Under the pieces are notes generated by a model. That model was given only the letters and a program-made list of their open reading frames with translations. It made no database searches and had not been told where the DNA came from. A stretch of 64,000 nt of DNA from Tridacna crocea (taxonomy: Eukaryota; Mollusca; Bivalvia; Cardiida; Cardiidae), in the NCBI GenBank assembly GCA_943736015.1, contig OX031064.1, positions 43,699,361 through 43,763,360 on the forward strand. The letters are read 5' to 3'. The stretch's first letter is position 1. Each line of letters starts with the position of its first letter. This document shows positions 32,801 to 36,430 of the stretch, one piece after another. The position numbers and the translations under genes were made by a program.

Positions 32801-34705
32801 TTGTCGTCTACAAATTCCTTTGATTATGACCAGTCTAAAATTTTGTCGTTTGGTAATGAGTTAATTGGTATTATACAATATGCAGATGCATTAAGCCCCC
32901 CTTTCCTCAGAGAATGGAATAAGTTCTTACTTTTAGAGATTTAGAGATGAATAAAGTGGAAAGCAATCAAACCTGCTGCTACTTCTGCACTTTTTTTTCT
33001 TTCTTTTTTTTTTTTTTTTTTTTTTTCAACAAGGCAAGGAATATCTCATATGTGTCTGCCTTGAACTCTAAACTGCAGTACAAAATCAAAGATTAGTCCA
33101 TATTGAAAGAATTTGTAGACAACAAATTAATTGTGGCTGAAATCTGAAAGGGACGTAACATTGTGGGAAAAGGTAAAAATGCTGTATATTTCAGTTTGGT
33201 ACAGGTGCTGTTAGATGAGATTGTATGTAGTACTGTACATAGATGTGTGGATCCTACCTTGATGGAACCCAGTGTAAGTTATATTGTCATATACTTGAAA
33301 ATCTTCAGGATCAGATCCAGGGGTTAGTGCAAGACTATTGTAAGTGGATATAAAATGTATATGCACTTACAATAGTCCTGCACTTGCCTCTCAAAATACT
33401 TTGTCACAAGCGGATTGGAATATCACACATGATGGGAAAAAAATCAGTATCCACTGTTAACCATTTACCACACTATTCTGACTCTTAACACCCTGAGGAA
33501 GACTTTTGAAAACATTATGGGAAAAGGAGAAAATGCTGGTAACCAGCATTTTCCCATTTTCCCACAATGTTTTCTACCCTATCATAGACAAATTCCATTG
33601 TTTGAATCATATTTGAATTTTCATTTACAGTGCTTTCAATTATAGGAAGTCTGAATTTTTTCTTGTGTGGTAAAGAATTAAATATTGCTTCCTTGCAATT
33701 TTATTGGTCGAAACTTTATGCCATAATATTCAACCGCCATTCATAAAGACAAATTTAGTTGCTACTGCTTCATTATAAATTTGTTTTATGTTGTTATGGT
33801 TTTGGAATAAAATGTCATAAATTTGCAATACATATATTTTGTTGTTGAAAGACGAAGGTACATGATAAGAAAAATATCATGCTGTTGAAACTTTCCTGGC
33901 ATTAGTATTTTGCTTCTTGCCCCACAAGAAAATTGACATTTTGCTTGACCCCTGGTCTTGTGCACTTACAGGTTTTCTTACGCTGCTGAACTCAGATAGA
34001 AAGACTAGGAAAGTTACTGCAGCATGATATTCCCCATGTACCTTTTTACTACACAAGAAAGTGTTACACTTGTCAGTATTGATAGCATTTGTAGATGACA
34101 TTTTAAAAAATACCCTATTTGATGGGCTTTTGTTTGTGGCCAGTTAAAAAACATTGTGAGAAAGAATAAAATTTTCCTCTGGAAAAAAATGTGTAAAAAA
34201 ATGCCAAGTTTGAATAACCCCTAACAAAAATGACTTTTGAAAACATTGTGGACAAAAGACAAAAATGCTGGTTACCAGCATTTTCTTCTTTTCCCACAAT
34301 ATTTTCTACCCTCTCAAAGACAAATTTCATAATTTGTGAAAGATACAAAGTATTGTCTGATACTACTTTCAATCTAACCAGTCCAAAACTCTGTAATGCT
34401 GTAAAGGATTAAAAGGCCTAACAGAAAAAAAATAGTTTTTAGGGTTTCTGTTCTAGATGCTGTAGGTAGGTTGGGATTTTTTTTTCCATATTTCTTTTTT
34501 TTTTACATAGACCATGTACTGAAATTGCGCCCGAAAACAAAAATTTCTTCTACATTAGGTAAAAATGTTTAGGGTAGGCAACATATTCTAGGTAGGGTCG
34601 GAAAATCCTAAACACAGATTTTTTTTTTTTTAGGCCTGATATTTGAAAGTGTATCATGTTTGTATTTTTTTCCAGGTCATCGAATTAATATGCGAAAGAG
34701 GTTGA
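5810..34705 (+). CDS. VPS51: VPS51 subunit of GARP/EARP tethering complexes, complete 20-exon gene
   Basis: Exons: 5810-5846, 6346-6632, 9846-10001, 10460-10533, 11311-11443, 12696-12784, 13850-13970, 17539-17642, 19490-19589, 21417-21517, 22727-22806, 23342-23484, 24431-24658, 27680-27820, 28921-29031, 29616-29737, 31251-31371, 32566-32678, 33195-33273, 34676-34705. They join in phase to 2370 nt, 789 residues plus stop; human VPS51 is 782. The Vps51/Vps67 N-terminal region is at about residues 24-160 ([32 protein letters not shown]), followed by a mostly helical rod typical of CATCHR tethers, with conserved blocks [33 protein letters not shown] and the C-terminal ICERG. VPS51 binds VPS52/53 with VPS54 (GARP, retrograde endosome-to-TGN) or VPS50 (EARP, endosome recycling) and contacts syntaxin 6-type SNAREs. 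Only exon 1 is uncertain. No break is seen; the copy looks functional. Introns are swollen by repeats. Confidence 0.96.
5904..6098 (+). repeat. 195-bp direct repeat, copy A, carrying a decoy splice acceptor
   Basis: This copy matches 6151-6345 base for base in length, with roughly eight differences. It includes the pyrimidine-rich tract and CACAG of the exon 2 acceptor. Splicing to this upstream AG would add 247 nt and meet an in-frame stop within about a dozen codons, so the downstream AG must be the productive one. Confidence 0.9.
6099..6150 (-). repeat. 52-bp inverted filler between the duplicated acceptors
   Basis: The 52 bases between the two 195-bp copies are a perfect reverse complement of 7688-7739, which lies in intron 2 inside the 2-kb Mutator-like element. 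Confidence 0.92.
6151..6345 (+). repeat. 195-bp direct repeat, copy B, carrying the working exon 2 acceptor
   Basis: Ends in TATTTCACAG|ATGAAGATCC, the acceptor that restores the VPS51 frame. See the partner copy at 5904-6098. Confidence 0.9.
6346..6632 (+). CDS. VPS51: VPS51 exon 2
   Basis: Residues 13-108, phase 1 to 0. It carries [12 protein letters not shown], the DGAHF motif and [16 protein letters not shown], the most conserved part of the family. Donor is AGAAAA|GTTTGT. Confidence 0.97.
6803..6920. repeat. GAGAACTCGTACC array, left end
   Basis: Three forward copies and about three reverse or palindromic copies of GGAGAACTCGTACCC, one degenerate. It shares the core AACTCGTACC with the arrays at 2545 and 4727. 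Confidence 0.88.
8735..8840. repeat. GAGAACTCGTACC array, right end
   Basis: About six copies in alternating orientation, mirroring the left array of the same element. Confidence 0.88.
8854..9845 (+). other. Remainder of VPS51 intron 2
   Basis: Only one repeat remnant is seen: an L-arm fragment of the TTAA-hairpin MITE at about 9490-9535 (TTGGACCAGTCTAAAATC). The rest is unrecognised AT-rich DNA. Confidence 0.5.
9846..10001 (+). CDS. VPS51: VPS51 exon 3
   Basis: Residues 109-160, phase 0 to 0 ([19 protein letters not shown]...HSLLKK). It continues the N-terminal Vps51 coiled region. Acceptor TTCAG, donor GTAATA. Confidence 0.97.
10460..10533 (+). CDS. VPS51: VPS51 exon 4
   Basis: Residues 161-184 plus 2 nt: [20 protein letters not shown], collinear with human [20 protein letters not shown]. 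Donor GTAAGT. Confidence 0.97.
10552..10780 (-). mobile_element. TTAA-hairpin MITE, SL, 18 bp after the exon 4 donor
   Basis: TTAA on both sides. The hairpin arms carry a paired variant (AAGCAGAAA on one arm, TTTCTGCTT on the other) in place of the usual GGAGA/TCTCC. Confidence 0.9.
10899..11050 (-). mobile_element. TTAA-hairpin MITE, SL, half of hairpin lost
   Basis: The S arm runs into CTTTTCCCACAATG without the first hairpin arm, then a normal L arm. The next LS copy starts 12 bp later. Confidence 0.7.
11062..11291 (+). mobile_element. TTAA-hairpin MITE, LS, ending 19 bp before exon 5
   Basis: Near-perfect hairpin; the right end stops just before the exon 5 acceptor tract (ATTATCATTACAG). 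Confidence 0.85.
11311..11443 (+). CDS. VPS51: VPS51 exon 5
   Basis: Residues 185-229, entering with 2 nt of Arg. It encodes [20 protein letters not shown]..., matching human YQGRAQAVLQQYQHLPSF. Donor GTAGTT. Confidence 0.96.
11460..11872 (-). mobile_element. TTAA-hairpin MITE with its hairpin module present three times
   Basis: S arm on the left, L arm on the right, and three hairpin modules in tandem with a period of about 120 bp. Each inner module is joined by the same segment (GTTGAATGT..CTGAAAAGTTGAAATTTGCC), which is L-arm sequence. The first module is eroded; the other two are near-perfect palindromes. Confidence 0.88.
11914..12022 (+). repeat. L-arm fragment of the MITE fused to a 28-bp palindrome
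   Basis: The MITE L arm breaks off after AAAAGTGACTGGT. A perfect palindrome follows at about 11994-12021 (AATTGTGTATACAT and its complement) with no loop. Confidence 0.75.
12215..12432. repeat. Double-hairpin repeat, copy 1
   Basis: Starts AAAAAGGGGATTCAGAC, ends with ACACAAATGTCCAAATG. It has two GC-rich inner motifs (GGATCAGCCTGCGCAGTC and GGATTAGCCTGCACAG), each near its partial complement. Same family as 15636-15872 and 31382-31654. Confidence 0.7.
12696..12784 (+). CDS. VPS51: VPS51 exon 6
   Basis: Residues 230-258 plus 2 nt ([23 protein letters not shown]...), matching human [20 protein letters not shown]. Donor CACA|GTGAGT. Confidence 0.97.
12818..13045 (+). mobile_element. TTAA-hairpin MITE, LS, 33 bp after the exon 6 donor
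   Basis: Left end has TTGACCC in place of TTAACCC; right TTAA intact. Hairpin near perfect. Confidence 0.88.
13108..13530. mobile_element. TTAA-hairpin MITE pair, degraded SL then LS, plus an L-arm scrap
   Basis: A worn SL copy (about 13108-13255) meets an LS copy (about 13262-13481) with a perfect hairpin at its centre and a short poly-A tract in its S arm. A further L-arm fragment follows at 13478-13530. Confidence 0.75.
13850..13970 (+). CDS. VPS51: VPS51 exon 7
   Basis: Residues 259-299 (H)[17 protein letters not shown]..., matching human HARGRLEKELRNLEAEL. Acceptor TTTTTAG, donor GTAGGT. Confidence 0.96.
14059..14269 (+). mobile_element. TTAA-hairpin MITE, LS
   Basis: TTAA at both ends; S arm shortened by about 15 bp. 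Confidence 0.85.
14455..14663 (+). mobile_element. TTAA-hairpin MITE, LS, diverged
   Basis: L arm diverged; the hairpin is still clear (AAAGCTGGTAACCAGCATTTT). Confidence 0.75.
14935..15085 (+). mobile_element. TTAA-hairpin MITE, L arm and first half of hairpin only
   Basis: Recognised by ACAACAAAACTTTAGAC and AAAACATTGTGGGTAAAGG; the S arm is missing. Confidence 0.65.
15090..15345. repeat. Interspersed repeat with TGTCAGCCAGTGCTGGCTGACA palindrome at centre
   Basis: The flanks ACTGGTCCTTGACATGCAG and TGTATGTACAAGGACC are inverted to each other, and the centre is a GTCAGCCA..TGGCTGAC palindrome. Similar flanks occur around 43690-43870. Confidence 0.5.
15361..15583 (-). mobile_element. TTAA-hairpin MITE, SL
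   Basis: TTAA at both ends; one hairpin arm shortened. Confidence 0.87.
15636..15872. repeat. Double-hairpin repeat, copy 2
   Basis: Two hairpins: CTCAGATCAGCCTGTGTGG with its complement, and CTCAGATTAGCCTGCGCGG with its complement. Inverted ends: AAAAGGGGTCTTGGGACATTT and AAATGCCCCTTTT. Confidence 0.75.
15888..16142 (+). mobile_element. TTAA-hairpin MITE, LS, with a short internal L-arm duplication
   Basis: The segment GACTGAAAATTTGAAAT.AGTTTT occurs twice in tandem, lengthening the copy to about 255 bp. Confidence 0.85.
16552..16780 (-). mobile_element. TTAA-hairpin MITE, SL
   Basis: Full length (229 bp). It shares TTAA 16777-16780 with the next copy. Confidence 0.92.
16777..17007 (+). 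mobile_element. TTAA-hairpin MITE, LS
   Basis: Second half of an SL-LS inverted dimer sharing one TTAA. Confidence 0.92.
17272..17499 (+). mobile_element. TTAA-hairpin MITE, LS
   Basis: 228 bp with TTAA at both ends. The central palindrome is perfect over about 34 bp per arm. Confidence 0.92.
17539..17642 (+). CDS. VPS51: VPS51 exon 8
   Basis: Residues 300-333 plus 2 nt: [18 protein letters not shown]..., matching human DVLEFTDHGGSGFVGGLC. Donor GTAAGC. Confidence 0.96.
17662..17840 (+). mobile_element. TTAA-hairpin MITE, L arm and eroded hairpin
   Basis: Starts 20 bp after the exon 8 donor. The S arm is lost. Confidence 0.7.
17842..18069 (-). mobile_element. TTAA-hairpin MITE, SL
   Basis: Full length; the hairpin centre is altered to GGTAACAATCATT. 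Confidence 0.88.
18107..18331 (+). mobile_element. TTAA-hairpin MITE, LS
   Basis: Left TTAA is diverged, right TTAA intact. A few bases are missing at the hairpin tip. Confidence 0.87.
18469..18697 (+). mobile_element. TTAA-hairpin MITE, LS
   Basis: TTAA at both ends; nearly perfect hairpin. Confidence 0.9.
18700..19185 (+). repeat. Possible 3' tail of a non-LTR retroelement
   Basis: The stretch ends with AATAAAATATCTGTATCTG and three to four ATCTGT units, the kind of short tandem tail left by some LINEs. No reverse transcriptase frame is present, so it is at most a 5'-truncated copy. Confidence 0.35.
19490..19589 (+). CDS. VPS51: VPS51 exon 9
   Basis: Residues 334-367 ([25 protein letters not shown]...). 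Donor GAG|GTAAGT; a MITE begins only 7 bases into the intron. Confidence 0.95.
19596..19825 (-). mobile_element. TTAA-hairpin MITE, SL, directly after the exon 9 donor
   Basis: Its TTAA starts at intron base 7 (GTAAGT|TTAACCC), so the insertion spared the donor hexamer exactly. Confidence 0.9.
19886..20210 (+). mobile_element. tRNA-derived SINE, about 320 bp
   Basis: The head has A-box-like TGGTAGCTTAGTCAGTAGCA and B-box-like CTGGTTCAATCCC. The body is conserved with 22930-23258 and the tail is (AATC)n (CAATCAATCAATTAATC). The tail repeat fits LINE-mobilised mollusc SINEs. Confidence 0.8.
20326..20853 (+). mobile_element. Miniature LTR element (TRIM) with tRNA-like promoter inside each LTR
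   Basis: Two nearly identical 206-bp direct repeats (20326-20531, 20648-20853) start TGTTACG and flank a 116-bp non-coding core. Right after the first repeat lies TGGGGGCTCGTCCGGGAT (20532-20549), the standard primer-binding site for tRNA-Pro. A purine tract AAGAGGGGG (about 20637-20645) precedes the second repeat. A 4-bp target duplication ACCC flanks the element (20322-20325, 20854-20857). It looks whole for a TRIM and young, since the LTRs are nearly identical. It has no coding capacity, so it would depend on a related LTR element, probably of the Ty3/gypsy type. Confidence 0.88.
20403..20470 (+). promoter_or_regulatory. tRNA-like Pol III promoter (A and B boxes) inside the first LTR
   Basis: TGGCTCAGTGGTTAGGGTA fits the tRNA A box, and GAGTTCGAATCC fits the B box with one mismatch, about 40 bp apart. 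No complete cloverleaf can be drawn (the acceptor stem does not pair), so this is not a tRNA gene. An identical copy sits in the second LTR at 20725-20792. Confidence 0.7.
20904..21131 (-). mobile_element. TTAA-hairpin MITE, SL
   Basis: Shares TTAA 21128-21131 with the following LS copy. The left end lacks a clear TTAA. Confidence 0.87.
21128..21356 (+). mobile_element. TTAA-hairpin MITE, LS
   Basis: Partner in the third SL-LS dimer of the window; 229 bp. Confidence 0.92.
21417..21517 (+). CDS. VPS51: VPS51 exon 10
   Basis: Residues 368-400 plus 2 nt: [20 protein letters not shown]..., matching human [16 protein letters not shown]. Donor GTGATT. Confidence 0.97.
22064..22325 (+). mobile_element. 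TTAA-hairpin MITE: S-arm stub joined to an LS copy
   Basis: A short S-arm stub (22064-22097) meets TTAA at about 22098, followed by an LS copy whose hairpin is diverged (GCCTGTTACAAGCAATTTTTCC). Confidence 0.8.
22330..22627 (+). mobile_element. TTAA-hairpin MITE: half copy then LS copy
   Basis: A half copy (22330-22400) is followed by an LS copy (about 22398-22627) with an intact hairpin. A further L-arm-like scrap reaches 22680. Confidence 0.82.
22727..22806 (+). CDS. VPS51: VPS51 exon 11
   Basis: Residues 401-427, leaving 1 nt: [21 protein letters not shown]... . Donor GTATTC. Confidence 0.95.
22930..23258 (-). mobile_element. tRNA-derived SINE, same family as 19886-20210
   Basis: In the reverse sense it starts GTAGCCCTGATAGCTTAGTCAG, carries GTGGTTCTATCCC as B box, and ends in a CAATAAAATCAATC tail. 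Confidence 0.75.
23342..23484 (+). CDS. VPS51: VPS51 exon 12, with a GC donor
   Basis: Residues 428-475: [20 protein letters not shown]..., matching human GCLTDVRQALAAPRVAGKEG. The only junction that keeps the frame into exon 13 is TTACAG|GCAAGT, a GC-AG intron whose other donor bases are an ideal match, as is normal for GC donors. Confidence 0.95.
23510..23625 (+). repeat. Degraded duplicate of the exon 12 3' end, with GT donor
   Basis: ACTATAGAATAGATAAAAT followed by GTGCTTGGAAATTAACAG|GTTAGT copies the end of exon 12, with a stop in the VPS51 frame. It is preceded by half a MITE hairpin (ATTGTTGGAAAAGG). Confidence 0.8.
23628..23855 (+). mobile_element. TTAA-hairpin MITE, LS
   Basis: Full length. 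A half copy with reversed arm order follows at once (23856-23912). Confidence 0.88.
23856..23985 (+). repeat. Half MITE plus second degraded duplicate of the exon 12 end
   Basis: Half a MITE hairpin leads into CACCAGTATGATTGGACAG and GTGCTTGGAAATTAACAG|GTAAGT, another copy of the exon 12 end with a consensus donor and an in-frame stop. Confidence 0.78.
23985..24175. mobile_element. Diverged TTAA-hairpin MITE
   Basis: Recognised by GAAAACATTGTGGGAAAGGAGG and an L-arm-like right side; the hairpin tip has changed to GGTCATGAGCAG. Confidence 0.6.
24201..24377. mobile_element. TTAA-hairpin MITE, short-short (fully palindromic) form
   Basis: TTAA at both ends, and both outer arms are S arms (TTACCACACAATCC on the left; complement of TTACCACATAATGC on the right). 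The whole 177 bp is therefore one inverted repeat. Confidence 0.88.
24431..24658 (+). CDS. VPS51: VPS51 exon 13
   Basis: Residues 476-551, phase 0 to 0, the largest internal exon after exon 2: ...[20 protein letters not shown]..., matching human [20 protein letters not shown]. Donor GTAAGA. Confidence 0.98.
24727..24854. repeat. Inverted repeat, 44-bp arms
   Basis: The arm with ATTTATTTCATTCAGTGAAC is answered by GTTCACTAAATGAAATAAAT, about 40 bp apart. Confidence 0.8.
25188..25330 (+). mobile_element. 5' part of a tRNA-derived SINE
   Basis: A-box-like TTGCTCAATTGGTAAGG and B-box-like TGGTTCAATCAC. It is interrupted at 25331 by a pearl-like element. Confidence 0.65.
25331..25930 (+). mobile_element. 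Pearl/HINE-like element (Helentron-type, non-autonomous)
   Basis: The head TTTTAGCTCACCCGAGCCTG is a hairpin with GGTGAGC. A CGTCCGTTATCCGTCGTCC tract follows, then two copies of an approximately 160-bp unit (GAAACTTGGCAGG, AGCATCTCC.AGTGGACCTC). The right end is not clear. The architecture of hairpin head, GTCC microsatellite and roughly 160-bp core repeats is that of bivalve pearl elements. Confidence 0.6.
26064..27577 (+). mobile_element. Pearl/HINE-like element with CCCCGCCG ends
   Basis: The head CCCCCGCCGTAGGCGGAGGG is a hairpin followed by GTCTGTCCGTCCGTCC. The body is a series of roughly 130-150-bp repeats (GTAGCTGCGTCATGA, GGGGGCTTCATGTTT). The end is GGCGGGGGATATC..GCTTGTT, partly complementary to the head. 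Confidence 0.7.
27680..27820 (+). CDS. VPS51: VPS51 exon 14
   Basis: Residues 552-598: [20 protein letters not shown]..., matching human LTLTDEQFLVQDQFPVTPVS. Donor GTTAGT. Confidence 0.97.
27890..28118 (+). mobile_element. TTAA-hairpin MITE, LS
   Basis: Left TTAA intact; right end reads GAGTCAA. Perfect hairpin. Confidence 0.9.
28585..28813 (-). mobile_element. TTAA-hairpin MITE, SL
   Basis: 229 bp with TTAA at both ends and a perfect hairpin; one of the best-preserved copies. A hairpin-arm scrap follows to about 28865. Confidence 0.93.
28921..29031 (+). CDS. VPS51: VPS51 exon 15
   Basis: Residues 599-635: [20 protein letters not shown]..., nearly identical to human [20 protein letters not shown]. 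Donor GTAAAT. Confidence 0.98.
29204..29412 (-). mobile_element. TTAA-hairpin MITE, SL, diverged
   Basis: The hairpin carries the paired variant AAGTAGAAA/TTTCTACTT. Confidence 0.75.
29616..29737 (+). CDS. VPS51: VPS51 exon 16
   Basis: Residues 636-675 plus 2 nt: [20 protein letters not shown]..., matching human [20 protein letters not shown]. The donor AAG|GTTGGA is weak but is the only GT that keeps the phase into exon 17. Confidence 0.93.
29990..30212 (+). mobile_element. TTAA-hairpin MITE, LS
   Basis: Left terminus truncated; hairpin near perfect. Confidence 0.85.
30528..30756. mobile_element. Variant TTAA-hairpin MITE with a different hairpin tip
   Basis: TTAA at both ends and CCCTTTACC/GGAGTAAAGGG termini, but the arms are diverged. 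The tip reads GAAATTGCTCATCATGAGCA and its complement, altered symmetrically on both sides. Confidence 0.85.
31062..31150 (+). repeat. L-arm fragment of the TTAA-hairpin MITE
   Basis: TTGCAGATAACAAATT and GAAAACATTGTT are recognisable; it ends before the hairpin tip. Confidence 0.6.
31251..31371 (+). CDS. VPS51: VPS51 exon 17
   Basis: Residues 676-716: [20 protein letters not shown]..., matching human [19 protein letters not shown]. Donor GTAAGA. Confidence 0.97.
31382..31654. repeat. Double-hairpin foldback repeat, copy 3
   Basis: Inverted ends of about 50 bp (TTATATGGAGTGCAACACGC against its complement at 31635-31654). There are two inner hairpins, one a near-perfect CGGATTAGCCTGCGCAGTCC palindrome. 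This is the best-preserved copy of the family seen at 12215 and 15636. Confidence 0.85.
31727..32155 (+). mobile_element. tRNA-derived SINE split by a palindromic MITE
   Basis: The head has ATAGCTCACTGGTTGATG and AAGGTTCAATACTC as A- and B-box-like motifs. The SINE body resumes at about 32084 (GAGAAAGTCAGGAAAGGTGT), matching the family at 19886. The inserted element occupies 31893-32083. Confidence 0.65.
31893..32083. mobile_element. Palindromic MITE with CCAAT motifs, copy 1
   Basis: The ends CCTGTATTCTTCAAC and GTTGATGAATACAG are inverted, and the centre AACACAACTTCTGATTGGCT is answered by AGCCAATCAGAATTTGTGTT. Related centres lie at about 52261-52390 and 58363-58440. Confidence 0.8.
32152..32345. 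mobile_element. TTAA-hairpin MITE remnant with two L arms
   Basis: L-arm sequence is present on both sides (GACAAATTAAATGTGACTC on the left, complement of an L arm on the right) around an eroded hairpin. Confidence 0.65.
32348..32555 (+). mobile_element. TTAA-hairpin MITE, LS, ending about 10 bp before exon 18
   Basis: TTAA at both ends; hairpin tip deleted. Exon 18's short acceptor tract (TGTGTTTTGTAG) begins directly after its right TTAA, so the branch point probably lies in MITE sequence. Confidence 0.85.
32566..32678 (+). CDS. VPS51: VPS51 exon 18
   Basis: Residues 717-753 plus 2 nt: [20 protein letters not shown]..., matching human [20 protein letters not shown]. Donor GTAAGT. Confidence 0.98.
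32762..32865 (-). repeat. L arm of the TTAA-hairpin MITE (half copy)
   Basis: L arm only, ending GTTTGGTAATGAGTTAA. Confidence 0.75.
33070..33185 (+). repeat. L arm and half hairpin of the MITE, ending at the exon 19 acceptor
   Basis: The copy breaks inside the hairpin (GGGAAAAGGTAAAAATGCTG) and TATATTTCAG follows at once as the exon 19 acceptor. Confidence 0.75.
33195..33273 (+). CDS. VPS51: VPS51 exon 19
   Basis: Residues 754-780: (N)[20 protein letters not shown]..., matching human [20 protein letters not shown]. I chose the AG at 33193-33194 over that at 33203-33204 because only it keeps the frame and the conserved LV. Donor GTAAGT. Confidence 0.95.
33326..33384. repeat. Inverted repeat, about 22-bp arms
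   Basis: AGTGCAAGACTATTGTAAGT and its near-complement ACTTACAATAGTCCTGCACT enclose a short loop. Confidence 0.8.
33457..33681 (-). mobile_element. TTAA-hairpin MITE, SL
   Basis: TTAA at both ends; hairpin good. Confidence 0.9.
34048..34412 (-). mobile_element. TTAA-hairpin MITE: L-arm remnant then an SL copy
   Basis: A worn L-arm remnant (34048-34190) precedes an SL copy (about 34200-34412) with a clear hairpin. Confidence 0.7.
34676..34705 (+). CDS. VPS51: VPS51 exon 20 (stop)
   Basis: Encodes VIELICERG and TGA, the conserved VPS51 C-terminus (human VVEVICERG). The 3' UTR follows; I could not fix the poly(A) site because a MITE starts 145 bp downstream. Confidence 0.97.
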   Translation, partial: VIELICERG

Positions 34706-34849
34706 CACACGTATTTGTGAACTGTGGACCACTACTTATAGATTACAATAACTTGACTACGTTGGCACCACTCATGTCGTGAAAGAAGTTTCCAGCAGAC
34801 AACTTTAAAATTATCCTTATAAATGGGGATAAATACCTTAAACATGAGT

Positions 34850-35197
34850 TTAACTATACCAAATGACAAAAACTTGGTGTGACCAAATTAGAAACTTTTG
34901 TAGACAACAAATTAAATGTGTCTCAAATGATGGAATATGTGTTTGATAGAGATGAAAACATTGTGAGAAAAGGAGAAAATGTTGGTTTCCCACAAAGTTT
35001 TCAAAAGCTTTTTCTGGACAACAAATTAAAATTAATGTGACTCAAATGATGGAATTTGTGTTGGATAGAGAAGAAAACATTGTGGGAGAAGGAGAAAATG
35101 CTGGTTACCAGCATTTTCTCCTTTTCCCACAATGTTTTCAAAAGGTTTTTCTATGCCCAGGGTTGTTAAAACTCGGAACTGTGGTGTGATGTTTTAA
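34850..35197 (+). mobile_element. TTAA-hairpin MITE, LS, with partial tandem duplication
   Basis: The L arm and first hairpin arm appear twice (AACAAATTAA..TCAAATGATGGAAT), the first with a truncated hairpin, the second complete. Confidence 0.82.
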
Positions 35198-35560
35198 CCT
35201 CCGACCACATGGCAAAACTCTAGACAGCCAATCCAATGCTGACGAGATTGGATTTTGTCTTTTGAAGGATTGGAGATGGATTGAGAAAAGTAGGAAATGC
35301 TGATAAATCTGTTTCTATCACATAACCTCCCTTGTTTTCAATGTTTAAAAATTTTCTTATCTTAAACAATGTTGGAGATGAGGAATATGTGACATCACTT
35401 GTGACATCATTCCATACTTCTTTCCAGGAAGTGTGTCGGGTTTTATTCATGGGATTATCATGTTTAAATGTGTGGTGCATATTCCTGCCTAGAATTCAAG
35501 AAGTATTGTTATTTGATTAAAAGGATCTGCCATTTCTTAGCACTGGAGATAAACTTTTGT

Positions 35561-35880
35561 TTAACTCTGTACCAACGACAAAATTATAGACTGGTCCAAA
35601 TTGAAAGCATGTACAAACGACAAATTCATTGTGACTGAAAAATTGAAATTTGATTTGGGAAGGTTAGAAAACATTGTGGGAAAAGGAGAAAATGCTGGTT
35701 ACCAGCATTTTCTCCTTTTCTCAGAGGGTTTTCAAGAGCCTTCTTTGCCAGGATCGTGAAAACCAGGGATTGTTTGCTAAAAGGGTAATAAAACTTAAGG
35801 ACTTGGAAAGTCCCGCATATGAACAAACGTCGGAGACGATGACCAAAAAATCAATCAATCAATCAAATCAAGCAACAAAA
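35561..35880 (+). mobile_element. TTAA-hairpin MITE, LS, plus a 90-bp retroposon-like tail
   Basis: The MITE (35561-35788) is followed by CTTGGAAAGTCCCGCATATG..GACGATGA and a (CAAT)n tail. The same MITE-plus-tail arrangement occurs at 51794-52112. Confidence 0.78.
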
Positions 35881-35999
35881 TTTGATTTTCTATTTTTCTT
35901 TGTCAAAGCTTTCTGTCCACTTCATCATTCAGTGGATTGTTCGACAAAAATTAAATGTATTAAAAGATGCATTAAGCCTCTTTTTGCCAGAGCATGACT

Positions 36000-36149
<150 letters not shown>

Positions 36150-36430
36150 GATCAGATTCTATTTATCTCAAATGGTAACTTGTGTCCCTTCCTATACATT
36201 TGTACAATATAAACATGGCAAATTTATGGTAATATATGGTTATTTGTACAAAAATCAGTCATGCTTGTATAGTTATTTATCAACACTTAAATTGTCTCTG
36301 TTTTTCGCTTTTTCCACTTCTGTCTGCTAAGTTACTATTGTCAGACGACTTTTAGTAGATGACTTACAGCAGGCCATATTTGAAAATATTGTCACTTATA
36401 ATGAGCAGTGTATCCTTTTACCACCTTATT

